The notes: a model not told the origin generated them from the sequence alone. DNA of 64,000 bases from Raphanus sativus (GCF_000801105.2 NC_079517.1:8866001-8930000), one strand, 5' to 3'. Positions 48,301-59,735 are shown, counted from the stretch's first letter. Translations and numbers: made by a program.

Positions 48301-48903
48301 CAGAAATCGATTCTTCACTTCCGTAGGGAGTTCCTATCCAGGCTGTTGCCTTCCGCAGCAAGTGCTAACACTGCAGGGACAGAATCAATCTGCACTAGAC
48401 TCGCGAGACAAATGGCTTCAAGGGTTTTGATCTTCTACATAAGGCATGCTTCCCTGGTGCGACCACTATCAGAATGGGGGAAACTCAGGATGGCTAGAGA
48501 CATGGCAGAGCTGGAACTCGCGGTGGGACAGAATCTGTTCCCTGTGGAGCAGCTCGGTGCACCGTACAGAGCTCTTAGAGCATTTAGGCCATTGGTTTTC
48601 CTGGAAACATCTGAAATGGGATCATCTCCTCTCATCCAGGATCTACCACCGAGCATCGTCCTACATCATCTCTACACGAGAGGCCCAGACGAGTTAGAGT
48701 CACCGATGCAGAAGAACAGACTGAGTCCAAAGCAGTACTCACTGTGGCTTGATAACCAAAAAGAGGATCAGATCTGGAAGGGGATAAAAGCGACTTTGGA
48801 TGATTATGCAGTGAAGATCAAGTCGAGAGGGGACAAGGAGTTTAGTCCAGTGTATCCACTAATGCTTCAAATTGGTTCTTCTTTGACAGAAGGAAACTTA
48901 TAA
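45358..48903 (+). CDS. COG5: COG complex subunit 5 (Golgi transport)
   Basis: Three exons: 45358-46446, 47129-47602 and 47983-48903, giving 2484 nt and 827 residues. COG5 is part of lobe B of the conserved oligomeric Golgi tethering complex, which guides retrograde vesicles and keeps Golgi enzymes in place. The N terminus is Ser/Pro-rich and GC-rich (codon use strongly C-ending), followed by the helical COG5 domain (DPILAPFLSPSF, HPELLSQLSSL, REYDLFGIEAIDEEIKFVDQIGEKLR). A Gly-rich insert (SSGGPGGGGGFGPGG) sits before DALWQRMGSCMDQL. The C-terminal part includes SMVADLPSIAADVLSPHLGAIYAAACEP and ends SLTEGNL. The match to At1g67930 is clear. Intron 1 contains three imperfect copies of a roughly 230-bp unit. 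Confidence 0.94.
46459..47030 (+). repeat. imperfect tandem repeat of about 230 bp in COG5 intron 1
   Basis: Units starting GTTAGTTTAAGCTGCAT recur near 46459, 46691 and (shortened) 46919. Each carries TAATTGAGAGA, a GTTCTTGGATRTG segment and AAGGTATAAGGAACTTCTTG. Confidence 0.7.
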
Positions 48904-49329
48904 GCTCCTTATGTGTGCTTTGTTTCATCTTTTCAAGGCTTTTAAGAGTTCTTCGAATCAATAACATGTTTTGTTGTCTCAAGGAGTTTTCTTACAGTCA
49001 TAGTGACAATACCTCGTGTCATGTAAATCGAGATTCAGACATCATGACATGGCTTGTGCCTTCTTCTACATAGAGCTTTTTTTTTTTTTTTGGTTTCGTT
49101 TGAAGAACTCTTGCTTCTTCTGTGTATGTTTTATGTTAACATCAGAGTTTTACTCTGCAAAGAAGGGAGATTCATAGTTCATGTTCTTACCAAAGAGTAT
49201 TTACATGACATAATACAAGCTGTCATATATACAACAAAGGCTGCAAGACGCTATATAAGTATTAAGAACCCTCTCTCGTAAGGAGGTTCTTCTACTACTA
49301 GTAGTCTAGTACTACTACTATATCTCTCA
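48904..49329. other. 3' flank of COG5 between convergent genes
   Basis: No gene is seen; a T run at 49078-49091 and direct CTACTA repeats near 49290-49320. Confidence 0.45.
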
Positions 49330-49521
49330 TCAGTTCCCGACGGGAATAGATCTCTCACCTAAGCCGAGTGGTGAACGTGAACGTTGACGCCTCTTGATCT
49401 CGGCGAGGACCTTTCTCAGCGATGGCTGCCTTATCTTTTCGAATTCTTTCTTTATCTTCACCACTTGGCTATGTTTCGGACCATCTTCGTTTCCATTACT
49501 GATCTTGTTCTCCATTTTCAC
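49330..49521 (-). CDS. small basic protein of unknown function
   Basis: A 63-residue intronless frame starting MKMENKISNG and ending LGERSIPVGN. It is rich in Lys and Arg (VKIKKEFEKIRQPSLRK, EIKRRQRSRSP) and has no signal peptide or membrane segment. Its place next to COG5 and its composition suggest the small unknown protein At1g67920, which I recall only weakly. The role is unknown. It lies convergent to COG5 and no longer conserved neighbour is visible, so it could also be chance, though the coding-like composition argues against this. Confidence 0.55.
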   Translation of the reverse strand: MKMENKISNGNEDGPKHSQVVKIKKEFEKIRQPSLRKVLAEIKRRQRSRSPLGLGERSIPVGN

Positions 49522-51460
49522 CGCACAAACCCGAGGACAAACAAAGAAAAGCCCAGTTATAACTCTGTTCTGCTAGGTGAAAACTACACACGAGTTATGT
49601 CTGAAAGTAGAGAAGAGAAATCAGGTTGGTGCAGAACGGCAAGAAGATAATAATATACAGAGCGACGACTCACCATTCTTTCTTGATCTTATCTCTCTAT
49701 GTTTATATACAAACATGAAGAGAAACGAGACAAGGGCTGCGTTCTCGGTGAGATGTGGTTACGTGTCAGATTGTGACGATTCTCCTCTACACATTTCTTC
49801 GAAATTGACCATTCCTTTGATAATTGAAACTCGAGGAAGAGTCGGGTTTTGAACGTTGAGAGACTTAAAAGGCTGCTGCAATGTGGACTCAAGTCGTTGG
49901 TCAACTAGAAGATTCTGGTGGATATCCTTTTGAGACCATTATCAGTCGTCAATCGTTATGCAAACGCATTAGCCTCGTGTTCCCTTTTTGGGATTTAAGT
50001 ATTGAGATGATTACACGTTTTGTTCTTTCCTTTTTTTTTTCTTTTTTTACATCTCCACTTTTGTCTATACCACATACTTTTGTGGAAATTTCCTTAATCC
50101 ACGAATTCAAATAAGAAATTTAATACTTCTTACAAAAAAAAAAAAGATGAGTTTTGGATTTTGAAACAACCTATTTTACTTAGGGGTGGGCACTTTACCC
50201 GATATCCGAAGTGGCACCCGAACCCGACCCAAAAAACCCGAACCGAAATCCGAACCGAAGTAGTAAAATACCCGAATGGGTATTAAGTTAGGAGAGATTG
50301 GATATCCGAAGTAGTAAAATTTTTACCAGTCAAAATACAACTTTTTGTCAAGATATCAAAGAGACTTTAGAACTCTATTTATTTTAGGCAAAAATCTTAC
50401 AAACACACATCTATACAACTCCTAAAGATACGATACAAAATGCAATTTTATTAGCCTAAAAACATCTTAGAAAGACCCATGAAACAAAAGATACATCAAC
50501 TCTTCTAAACCTATCTCATTTGCTTGTCCGTAAGAAAACAGTGGAAACTAAAGTAGGGAAAAGGGATTTGAAGGCGGGAACTCAAATCTGAGAACAGCAA
50601 AATAATCTAATTCGAGTTACTTAAAAGGGTTTATCCACTAAGATCAACTTGTAAGTTCACCGACTAATATGATTTTGTTATTTTATATTTGATATTTTTT
50701 TAAAGAAGTAAACAAAAATATTTTCAAATTATATTATATTTTTAAAATAAAAATGTTAAAAATAAATAAAAAATAGCATTATTACAAATTTTTTAAAATT
50801 ATTTTAACTTCGTCAACAAAACTCAAAATCATAAACTCTAAGTCCTTGGATAAAACCTAAACCTTAAATCTTTGAATAAAACCTAAACCAAGAATAAATC
50901 TTATATTCTAAATTAAAAATACTAAACACTAAAATACTAAATCTTAAAAATACAAGACCCTTAATCCTAACTCCTAAATATTTGGATATAAATAAATAAA
51001 AAATAGTAATAATTACTAAAAAGAAAATTTTAAAATACTTTTAACGCCGTAAGAAAAATATATTGAACCCTAAATACTAAATATTAAATTTTAAACAATA
51101 AATTCTAAACCTTATATATTCAAGAGTTTAGAGATTATGATTAGCGTTTAGTGTTTTTAAGATTTAGTGTTTAATGTTTTTGATTTAGGGTTGTGATTTA
51201 TCTAAGTTTTAGAATTTATCTAATGGTTTAGTGTTTAGGATTTAGATTTTATGGTATAGTGTTTTGCTGACGGTGTTAAAATATATTTTTAAATACTACT
51301 ATTTTTTATTTATTTGTTTAACTTTTTATGTAGTAATAGTGGTGTTATTAGATGCACAAATAACCTATCTACTTAAAAAAAAAGAAGTTCATGCTTATCG
51401 CTATATAAATCGTTTTTCTTTCGGAGTCAAATCTTTAAAGTATCTACAAACGATGAATGC

Positions 51461-51503
51461 AACTTAACTTTTTAATTTATCAAAAGAAAACTTAACTTTT
51501 TAA
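51461..51503. repeat. short insert between 15-bp direct repeats
   Basis: AACTTAACTTTTTAA at 51461-51475 and 51489-51503 encloses TTTATCAAAAGAA. The duplication is perfect but the insert has only a short A-rich part. Confidence 0.5.
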
Positions 51504-51597
51504 TAATCAATATGACTTATGAGTACGGCAAACTCTCAACTTGGAACTTGCACCACAAACTAATCAGCTAAGAATCAAAGATGCTTTTGATTTTAAG

Positions 51598-51639
51598 GTG
51601 AGGTTACAATTCGATAAAAAAAAAAGAGTGAGGTTACAA
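51598..51639. repeat. poly(A) footprint between 12-bp direct repeats
   Basis: GTGAGGTTACAA at 51598-51609 and 51628-51639 encloses TTCGAT, ten A and GA. Plus orientation. Confidence 0.65.
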
Positions 51640-52152
51640 ATAATCATCGGTACTTATCTAAGAAAATATGAACACAAAGCTTTATGTAAAAACAAGACGA
51701 ATCATGAGAACAATCTATTCATAAAAGTATTCAATTTCATGTTCTACTTCCACCTTATAGTTTTAAGTCATATAATCTAATGCAAAAGCTCAATCGATAG
51801 AACTATATCATGTTTAATTTCACTTTGATTAGTATCCTTTTATTAGTATAAAGTCAATTTAGAATTCGAATTTCACACGTGAATGGACAATATCAATTAA
51901 ACAGACGAACCGAATCAGAATTCTGAACAAATGTGTCTACTCAACTTTCGGTATGGTGGTAGTGGAAAAGAGAATAAGATTCAGATAAATATCATCATGA
52001 TATAGAAGTGATTGCCAGAGGGAATACACTACTTTATACAAACATTACACTACAAGTCTTGTATCTTGTATATATATAGAGCCACCAGAAATATTTTAAA
52101 TCACGTACTTGTATCTAAGAAAACTAAGCCAAGTATATTTATAAATAAATAA

Positions 52153-53093
52153 ATGCTTGACAATCTTATCGCAGAGTACGGGCACGGATACGGCAATGGC
52201 TACGGCCACAAGGATCACAGAAGCAGAGGCTACGGCTTTGAGGAGCACAAGGAGTACAAGTCTCATATGGAGTCAGAAGGAGGCTACTTTGACCGTCAAG
52301 CCCGCTACGACCACCGCGTGAGGCTTCCGGCCAACCACGGCCGTCCACCCATGGCTCACATGCCTCTCTTTGATGAAGACGACTCAGATGTAGAGGAATT
52401 CTATAAGAGCAGCCGAAGCCACCACACTACTGTGTTACCGCACCACGGCAAAAACCACCACCAGCAGCCACCTCATATGAACTTCATGCCCCCACCTCCG
52501 ATGTCTCAACCTCACCATAGTGTAAGTGTAAGCTATGTTGTAAGGTGTCGCAACCTAAAAACATGTTACGTTCAAGACATTCTTTCAAAGTGCCTGACAT
52601 CTTTTTCGCAATAATATGCATTATTGCTGAAAATAAAATGGAATCTGATTAATATATGTTATCTCTATTGATATGATAAGTCTTTTATGATATAATTTCT
52701 ATGATATAAATAGTTTCTCTCACCGTTGTTAATTTTGTTAATGATGATTTGTAGGGAAAGATGGGTAATGGATGGCAGGGGAAGCATGAAGATGCATACC
52801 ATGGCGGGCACGGGATGCAGCACCACGGTGAGTATGGGATGCAGCAGCACGGGATGCAGCACCACGGTGAGTACGGGATGAAGCAGCACGGGATGCAGCA
52901 CCACGGTGAGTACGGGATGAAGCACCAGGACAGGCTTATGGCTCCTCAGATGTCACCACATCATGTCTACATGAACCCAAACCATGGCACTGGCAGTGGC
53001 CATGCTGTAGTGGTCAATGCTTCGGAAAACTGGCCAGTCAGCAACAGCGGTGGCGGCCATTACAAGGCGGGGTGGGGGAGTAAGGGACTCTAG
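52153..53093 (+). CDS. His/Gly-rich protein with GMQHHGEY repeats
   Basis: Two exons, 52153-52521 and 52755-53093, 708 nt and 235 residues. It has no known catalytic domain. Exon 1 begins MLDNLIAEYGHGYGNGYGHKDH and holds a short acidic segment (FDEDDSDVEEFY) and a His/Pro-rich stretch. Exon 2 holds three near-identical units of GMQHHGEYGM(Q/K)QH from 52812 to 52926 and a Gly-rich end. The many His could bind metal ions, but that is only a guess. It resembles the glycine-rich protein family of At1g67870, consistent with the neighbouring order. No signal peptide is visible. The donor GTAAGT and acceptor TTGTAG are good. Confidence 0.75.
52812..52926 (+). repeat. in-frame tandem repeat in the His/Gly-rich gene
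   Basis: Three copies of a unit reading GGGATGCAGCACCACGGTGA plus GTACGGGATGA(A/G)GCAGCA, the last incomplete. All are multiples of three and stay in frame. Confidence 0.8.
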
Positions 53094-54003
53094 CTGCAAC
53101 CAACTACTCTGCCAGTTCAAAATAAAAGTAATGATTATGTATACTGAATAATAATATTATAACTAAGACGTGTGTGATGAACATGTTTCAGTATCGTACT
53201 AAGACCAAACATGGGACTTTTAACAAAAAAAACAGAAAGTATGCGTTCTCGTTTGATGAACTTATGATTACTAAAGAGTGTTGTTGTTGCTGCTTATGTT
53301 GAATAAAAATGATGCAAGTATTATCAATTGATATTCCCATGCACATGGAAAATTTGATTTCACAAAGATTAGTTTGAAGAAATATTATGGCCTGTAAATA
53401 AAAAGAAAAACTTGATGATCGTCGATCGATTGCAAGTTAATTAAATTAGGGTGTTTGGAAATAATATATCTTTCCTTACAAATTCAAAGCTTTAAACCCA
53501 AGAATTGAATAATTATATTTTGAGATCATCTTGTGTCACTTTTGACTTACAAGTACATCATCAACTGCAACCACACTTTAAAACTATAAAACTTCCCCAG
53601 TTGCTTCACTTGGATTTACCGTTCATCCAACAAATGCAGTTGGAGTATTAACATAATAAAATAAAACAAAATTAGAAATGATTTTTTTTTTTTTTTTGGT
53701 GATTTGAATTCAGTTGACGCATATGTATCAAAGTTGGATTGTATTGAGTCAGTTAAAGCCTAAAATATAGGCTTATCATTTCCAAGAAAATATAACAAAA
53801 CATATGAAATTGCCGACTATTCAACTTAGAGACATGACTAACCTGTTGATAGAAAAATATCTGTCTTATTGGTAGCTGATAGATGTTCAATCGGGATTTT
53901 AGTTGGTTTTGGATTAGTTTTTTATTTATCAGATTATAAGCAACAATATTCAAACTAATTTAAAGAAGTTATTTCAATTGTTTTCTTTTCAGTTTGAATT
54001 CGG
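53094..54003. other. intergenic DNA, no gene
   Basis: 3' flank of the His/Gly-rich gene and AT-rich spacer with a T run near 53683-53698. Confidence 0.45.
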
Positions 54004-54265
54004 GATTTATCACGAGTACTATACATCATCTTCTAACAGTTCCATTGTAGTCTACTGTCTAATCATGGCATATGTGCATGCCACTAAACCCCAATAATCA
54101 TCTTGTAAGAATATGGGGTATACTTCACATAGATGATGTATAGTACTCGCTTTATTTAGATTCGGATAGGGTCTGTGCATGCATGTGGCTAACGGCCATT
54201 GATAAACATATATTGGGATCTCACAAGATGATGTATAGTACTCGTGAAAAATATGATGTATAGTA

Positions 54266-54681
54266 TGCGGGTTGAAAGGAAACAGAGATGATAAAAGATA
54301 AAGCTTTGTATTTTACTGAAGTTCAAATGTTCATTTCATTAACTTGATTGTTCTCGGTTACAATGCATACTCTTATATAGGTTTAAGGAACCATCTAGAT
54401 CAATGCCTTGCTGTCACATGACAGCTCATACATTAGCTCATGCATCCTCATCCTGTAATGCAGCGTAACGGTTTGATAGATCCACTTGATGAGGCTGCTT
54501 GACTGTACTCTGCTTTACTGCTAACGGGATTCTGCTTTCTCCTTTATTGACTGAGTCTCTTTGTCTTGTTGCAGGAACACTGATGGATCTCGTCGACTGA
54601 GCAAAGCCCAATGTCCCTTCTGTCCTTACTGATTGGGCTTTGCTGTTTTGCTGAGTACCAGTTGGGCTGCTCGCCTTAATA
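54266..54681 (-). repeat. 3' LTR of the copia element
   Basis: 416 bp, TGCGGGTTGAAAGG at the plus-strand left edge, CGCCTTAATA at the right. The polyprotein frame continues into it to 54438. Confidence 0.9.
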
Positions 54682-57600
54682 CCCCCGTGCAAACTCGAGG
54701 TGGGTGGCAAATCCACACCGAGTTTGAACCGTAAAGAGAAGTAGCTTTGATGTGGCAGAGATTTAGTAAAAATGTCTGCTATCTGCAGAGATGCAGGTAT
54801 GTGCTTCACAACAAGAGATCCATCAGCAACTTTTTCCCGGGCAAAGTGATAATGAGTTGCAAAATGCTTTGACTTCTTGTGAAGAACGGGGTTGGCTGTG
54901 AGATGAACTGCGGATAGATTATCACAGTAGATCTCAGACGGACCATCTTGCTTTCTTCCAATGCTCTTCATCATACCAGTGATCCATACTAACTCAGCTG
55001 CAGTGTCAGATAAAGTTCTGTACTCTGCTTCAGTGGAGGATCTTGATACTGAATCTTGTCATTGAGCTGACCAAGAAATGATGTTTGATCCTAAGAAAGT
55101 GCAGAACCCACCAGTTGATCTTCTTGTATCTCTACAGCCTGCCCAATCACTGTCGCAATATGCTCTAACCAAGGAGTCTGAGTTCGATGTAAGATATAAT
55201 CCCATCTCGATGGTACCTTTCAGATAACGCAGGACTCTTTTGAGAAGAAGATAATCAGACATTGTAGGCATATGCATACGTTGACAGACCAGGTTGACCG
55301 CAAATTGTATGTCTGGTCGTGTCAACGTAAGATATTGGAGTTTCCCAGCAATGCTCCTGAAGTGAGTAGGATCAGCAAAGAGCTCATCTTGATGAGGAAC
55401 ACGATCAAGTTGTAGAGGTAATGGAGTAGGCATTGGAGCACTGTCGATCATCCCGGCTGCAGTAAGAAGATCAGAGGCATACTTTGACTGATTCAGAAAC
55501 AAACCGTCATGAGTGAACTGAGCCTGTATGCCGAGAAAATAACTCAGTTTACCCATATCCTTCATTCTAAACTTGGTGTTCAGAGAGTGTAACAAACGCT
55601 TAACCAAGTCTTGATCACTTCCCGTCAAAATCATGTCATCAACGTAGAGCAATAGGAACATCACACTCTGTTGATGCTGATACACGAAGAGAGAAGGGTC
55701 TCCAGTATTGCAAGTGAAGCCAAACTCAATGAGGAATGAACTAAATTTGTCAAACCAAGCCCTTGGAGCCTGCTTGAGACCATAAATAGCTTTGTGGAGC
55801 TTGCAGACATAGTCATGATGCTCCTTATAGTCATGATGCTCCTTATCTTGGAATCCGGGAGGCTGCTTCATGTAAACCGTTTCATGCAAGTCTCCATGTA
55901 GAAAAGCATTTTTAACATCGAGTTGCTTGATTACCCATTTCTCTGTTACAGCAAAGTGTAGTATCATTCTTACAGTTTATGTTCTTACCACCGGGCTATA
56001 TGTTTCAAGAAAATCCACTCCTTCTTCTTGTTGATTTCCTCTGGCAACTAGTCGTGATCTGAGCTTCTCAACTGTTCCATCACCATGTAGTTTAACTCGA
56101 TGAACCCATCCACAACCAATCAAATGAGTGTCGGGTGGAGCAGGAACTAGACTCCAAGTATTGGTTTCATGACACGTATCAATCTCTTCTTTCATTGCTG
56201 CATTAAAACCAGGATGGGCAAGAGCTTCAGCAAGACTAGTTGGCAGCTTCACTGAGTCTTTAACAGTGTGGAGAACATAACGTGGGTTTGGTTTAACCAC
56301 ACCTGTCTTAGCTCGAGTGACCATAGAGTGTTGATTCTGCTGAACCACTGGAGGCATCTCAACTTCTATCTCATGTTGACCAGATGAAGCAGAAGACTGA
56401 GCCGAGTCGTTAGAGGCAATGCTCTGTTCTGGTGAGCTGTTTTGATCAGCTACATTGTTGCTCACTGCAGGAGATGGAGGTAAATGAGCAGGAGATACTG
56501 CAGGATGATGTCTTATCCGAGGAATATCAGGTTCTGTATTTTGTGTATCATCAGCATCTTCAGTTGCTGCTTGAGGAGGAAGAGTTTGAAGATTCCAGGC
56601 AGATAACAAGGTTGTCGTCGCAGAGGGTAGTAAGTGCTTATAAGTATCAGTGTAGGGGAACCTCTGCTCATCAAAGATTACATGACGACTAATGTAAACC
56701 CTGCCTGTTGGGGGATGAAAGCAGTGATAGCCTTTATATCGTTCATTATAACCAGTGAAAACACATAGTAAGCTCTTGGGATCAAACTTATTTGCAGCAT
56801 AAGGACGCAGAGACGGGTAACAGGCGCAACCGAAGACGCGCAGAGCAGTGTAGATAGGAGGCTTAGCATGAAGAACTTCAAAGGGACTAATCATCTTTTC
56901 ATGAACTGAAGTTGGTAGGAGATTGCTCAGAAATGTTGCTGTGAAGAAAGCTTCGGTCCACAACATCTGAGGAAGCTTCCCATCAAACAACATAGACAGA
57001 CCAAGCTCAGTTATGTATCTGTGCCTCCTCTCTGCAATTCCATTTTGCTGAGGAGTGTGCGGACAGGAGACTAGATGTCTGATTCCACATGAGGCAAAGT
57101 GCTCTTGAAACTGTTTGTTAATAAATTCTCCACCACCATCGCTTTGAAAAATGGAGATCTTTTGATTAAACTGGTTCTCTGTGACGTTTTGAAACAACTT
57201 GAATACTGAGAAAACATCAGACTTCAGTTTCAGTGGATAAAACCAACAGAATCTACTATAGTTGTCGATGAACACAACATAAAATCTGAAACCTTGCACT
57301 GATTGAACAGGAGCTGGACCCCAGACATCGCAATGAATTCTTTCCAAAGGTCTACTAGCTTTATAATCTGAGTTTGAAAAAGGGAGTTTACAAGACTTTC
57401 CTAACTGACATGATTCACACAACAACTGAGTGATCTTATTGAAAGAAATAGCTTGGATATATGATAGATGTTGCAGAGCTTGCTGATTCGGATGCCCCAG
57501 TCTCTTGTGCCAAACATCCTCACTGACAATCTGCTGCCTTGAAGAGTAAAACGCCATAAACTGAGGATTATCCAATCTGTAGAGCCCTTTAACTTTGCGT

Positions 57601-58898
57601 CCCTGACTGAGAAGCTGGTTTGTCACTTTGTCCTTTACAATCACAGCACCAGAATCAAACGTGAATGCACAAGGATAGTCGTCCGTGAGTTTAGATACAG
57701 ACAAGAGTGATTTAGTTATCGATGGACAGATCAAGACATCGTTTAAAGGTAAGGTACCTGTCATCGAGGGAAGAGCAACAGACCCGACATGAGTTATAGG
57801 CAGGAATTCACCATTGCCTACTATCACTTGATCTGAGCCACCGTAGGGATGAGAAGTATCCAAATGTTGAGCAGAACTAGTGACATGATGAGTCGCACCA
57901 GTATCAGGAAACCATTCGGCTCCATTGTAACCCATCGGAGCTCCACCGGTCATCGCTGCAAGAGCCTGAGGATTCTCGTGAACAACAAAGTTTTGATCGA
58001 ACCTCTTGTAGCACTTGTAGGCTGGATGGCCGTATTTGCCGCATATCTGACAGGTAGGGCGTTGGTCTGAAGCAGAAGAGGAGCCACGGCCTGCACTCTG
58101 ACCGAACTGCTGAGGAAAGCCTCTTCCTTGAGTGGTGTATCCTCGTCCTCTGTATCCTCCTCTGTTGTAACCACGACCTCTGCCTGAATATCCTCCACGG
58201 TTTGTGTAGTAAGCTTGGTGTGGGTTTGCTTCAGTGGCCATCGTTTGGTAGGACTGGAGCTTATCTTCAAAACCGATGAGTTTGTGTGAAACATCTTCAA
58301 AGCAAGGGCCTGGATACAAGTCCATGGAATGCTCGATAATGGCACAAACCGATTCATACTCCTTTCCTAACCCATTGAGAACGCCATAGATCTTCTCTGG
58401 TTCACTGATAGGCGCACCAATGGAGTCAAGCTGATCACAAAGGGACTTCATTTCAGCGAGATAGGTAGTCATCGGTTTGTTGCCCTTCTGTGTGGTTTGC
58501 ACACGCCTCTGTAGATCCAGCTTGCGAGTTGCTGATATGCGGTTGTACTTTTTGGCAAGAGCAAGCCAGACTTCATGAGCGGAGTGTAAACCATACACGG
58601 ATTTGAGCGCATCTTCAGAAAGTGTACCGTAGAGCCACGCGAGAACAAGTTGCTCCTTTTGAATCCATTTTGGGAACTCAGGATTCGCAGCTTCTGTAGT
58701 CTCTTCTCCATTCTGAACGGTGATTGTTGGAGAAGGCTTCTCCTGCGAACCATCTATGAAGCCAAGGAGCTGCTGACTGGATAGGAACTGCTCAAACTGC
58801 AGCTTCCATAGCAAGTAGTTGCCTTCCTTGAGCTTTAGGGTAACGACTTGAGTAATAGTGAGATGAGTGGTAGACAGCGGATCGTGATTGCCCTCCAT
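54438..58898 (-). pseudogene. copia gag-pol polyprotein with two in-frame stops
   Basis: The frame starts at the Met at 58898, one base after the primer-binding site. In order it encodes: Gag (UBN2-type, LKEGNYLLWKLQFEQFLSS); a CCHC knuckle CQICGKYGHPAYKC; protease with DTGATHHV; the integrase HHCC region (HKRLGHPN... CESCQLGKSCK) and catalytic core (DNYSRFCWF, SDGGGEF, PQQNGIAERRHR); reverse transcriptase (LDVKNAFLHG, YGLKQAPRAWF, LLYVDDMILTGSD); and RNase H (CDSDWAGCRDTRRSTGG, IYCDNLSAVHL). A TAA at 55979-55977 lies early in reverse transcriptase and a TGA at 55061-55059 before the second RNase H half; no frameshift is seen. A six-residue duplication (KEHHDY) precedes VCKLHKAIYG. The last part runs about 81 codons into the 3' LTR. 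Confidence 0.92.
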
Positions 58899-58899
58899 G

Positions 58900-58911
58900 G
58901 CTCTGATACCA
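58900..58911 (-). promoter_or_regulatory. primer-binding site of the copia element
   Basis: Minus-strand TGGTATCAGAGC directly at the LTR edge; the gag start codon follows after one base, so there is almost no leader. Confidence 0.9.
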
Positions 58912-59327
58912 TGTGGGTTGAAAGGAAACAAAGATGATAAAAGATAAAGCTTTGTATTTTACTGAAGTTCAAATGTTCATTTCATTAACTTGATTGTTCT
59001 CGGTTACAATGCATACTCTTATATAGGCTTAAGGAACCATCTAGATCAATGCCTTGCTGTCACATGACAGCTCATACATTAGCTCATGCATCCTCATCCT
59101 GTAATGCAGCGTAACGGTTTGATAGATCCACTTGATGAGGCTGCTTGACTGTACTCTGCTTTACTGCTAACGAGATTCTGCTTTCTCCTTTATTGACTGA
59201 GTCTCTTTGTCTTGTTGCAGGAACACTGATGGATCTCGTCGACTGAGCAAAGCCCAATGTCTCTTCTGTCCTTACTGATTGGGCTTTGCTGCTTTGCTGA
59301 GTACCAGTTGGGCTGCTCGCCTTAATA
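58912..59327 (-). repeat. 5' LTR of the copia element
   Basis: 416 bp, TGTGGGTTGAAAGG at the plus-strand left edge. It differs from the 3' LTR at about six transitions. Confidence 0.9.
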
Positions 59328-59511
59328 TAGTACTCGTGATAAATCTATGTAAGGAAAATAAAAATAACAGTATTCATGTAAAATAGTTGTGGCAGTTAAA
59401 GTAGCAATATCTCGACGAGGAATATCGAAGTTGACTTAAAGTCTACATGAAAAGGATGGATCAAATTAAGACCCACCAGAAAGGTTACGTGGTCTGTGTT
59501 AAGAGACTCTT

Positions 59512-59735
59512 CAAAAAAAAATTTGATAACCTCGGGTATCCGGGCTAGCCGATCCCAACCAACTAATCCTCTGGGTCTATCCACCGGTGCCGGGTAGATT
59601 AATTCGGTTGTTCATGTGAATTATCTGGTTACACAAACTGGTATATATATTTGAGATGGTAGGTTTCGAGCCCGGAATGCTTAATATATTTCTAAACCTG
59701 TGATCTTACGACTTAACCATGCTTGTGTGATTAAT
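59512..59735 (-). mobile_element. possible tRNA-derived SINE
   Basis: On the minus strand an A-box-like TGGTTAAGTCG and a B-box-like GGCTCGAAACC are followed by a body ending near GAGGTTATCAAA and a homopolymer at 59512-59523. The A-B spacing is long and no target duplication was found, so this is only a candidate. Confidence 0.35.

Larger units (their letters stand above)
49522..52152. other. intergenic DNA with repeat remnants
   Basis: Around 50183-50300, TAGGGGTGGGCA followed by CCCGAACCCGACCC motifs looks like the left part of a hAT-like non-autonomous element with no clear right end. From 50650 to 51260 the DNA is AT-rich with many short CCTAAAC/TTTAGGG-like words, not true telomere repeats. 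Two footprints lie at 51461-51503 and 51598-51639. A TATATATA at 52071-52078 may be the TATA box of the next gene. Confidence 0.45.
54261..59332 (-). mobile_element. Ale-like copia LTR retrotransposon, nearly complete
   Basis: LTRs of 416 bp (54266-54681 and 58912-59327), target duplication TAGTA at 54261-54265 and 59328-59332, oriented to the minus strand. The primer-binding site TGGTATCAGAGC (58911-58900) abuts the 5' LTR; the polypurine stretch CACGGGGG lies at the 3' LTR. The LTRs differ by about six substitutions, all transitions (about 1.4 percent). The outer dinucleotide is TA rather than TG at the 5' edge and CA at the other. One long gag-pol frame is broken by two in-frame stops, so this copy does not make a full polyprotein. 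Confidence 0.93.
54004..59345. mobile_element. palindromic MITE-like element split by the copia insertion
   Basis: GATTTATCACGAGTACTATA (54004-54032 in full) is inverted at the far right: 54251-54265 joined to 59333-59345 reads as its reverse complement. Further copies of ATGATGTATAGTACTCG lie at 54132-54150 and 54225-54246. Without the copia element the palindrome would be about 275 bp. No clear target duplication identifies the superfamily. Confidence 0.5.

Noticed and set aside
50800..51260. Interstitial telomere repeats
   Set aside because: The CCTAAA/TTTAGGG-like words are irregular and mixed with other AT-rich words; there is no run of perfect TTTAGGG units.
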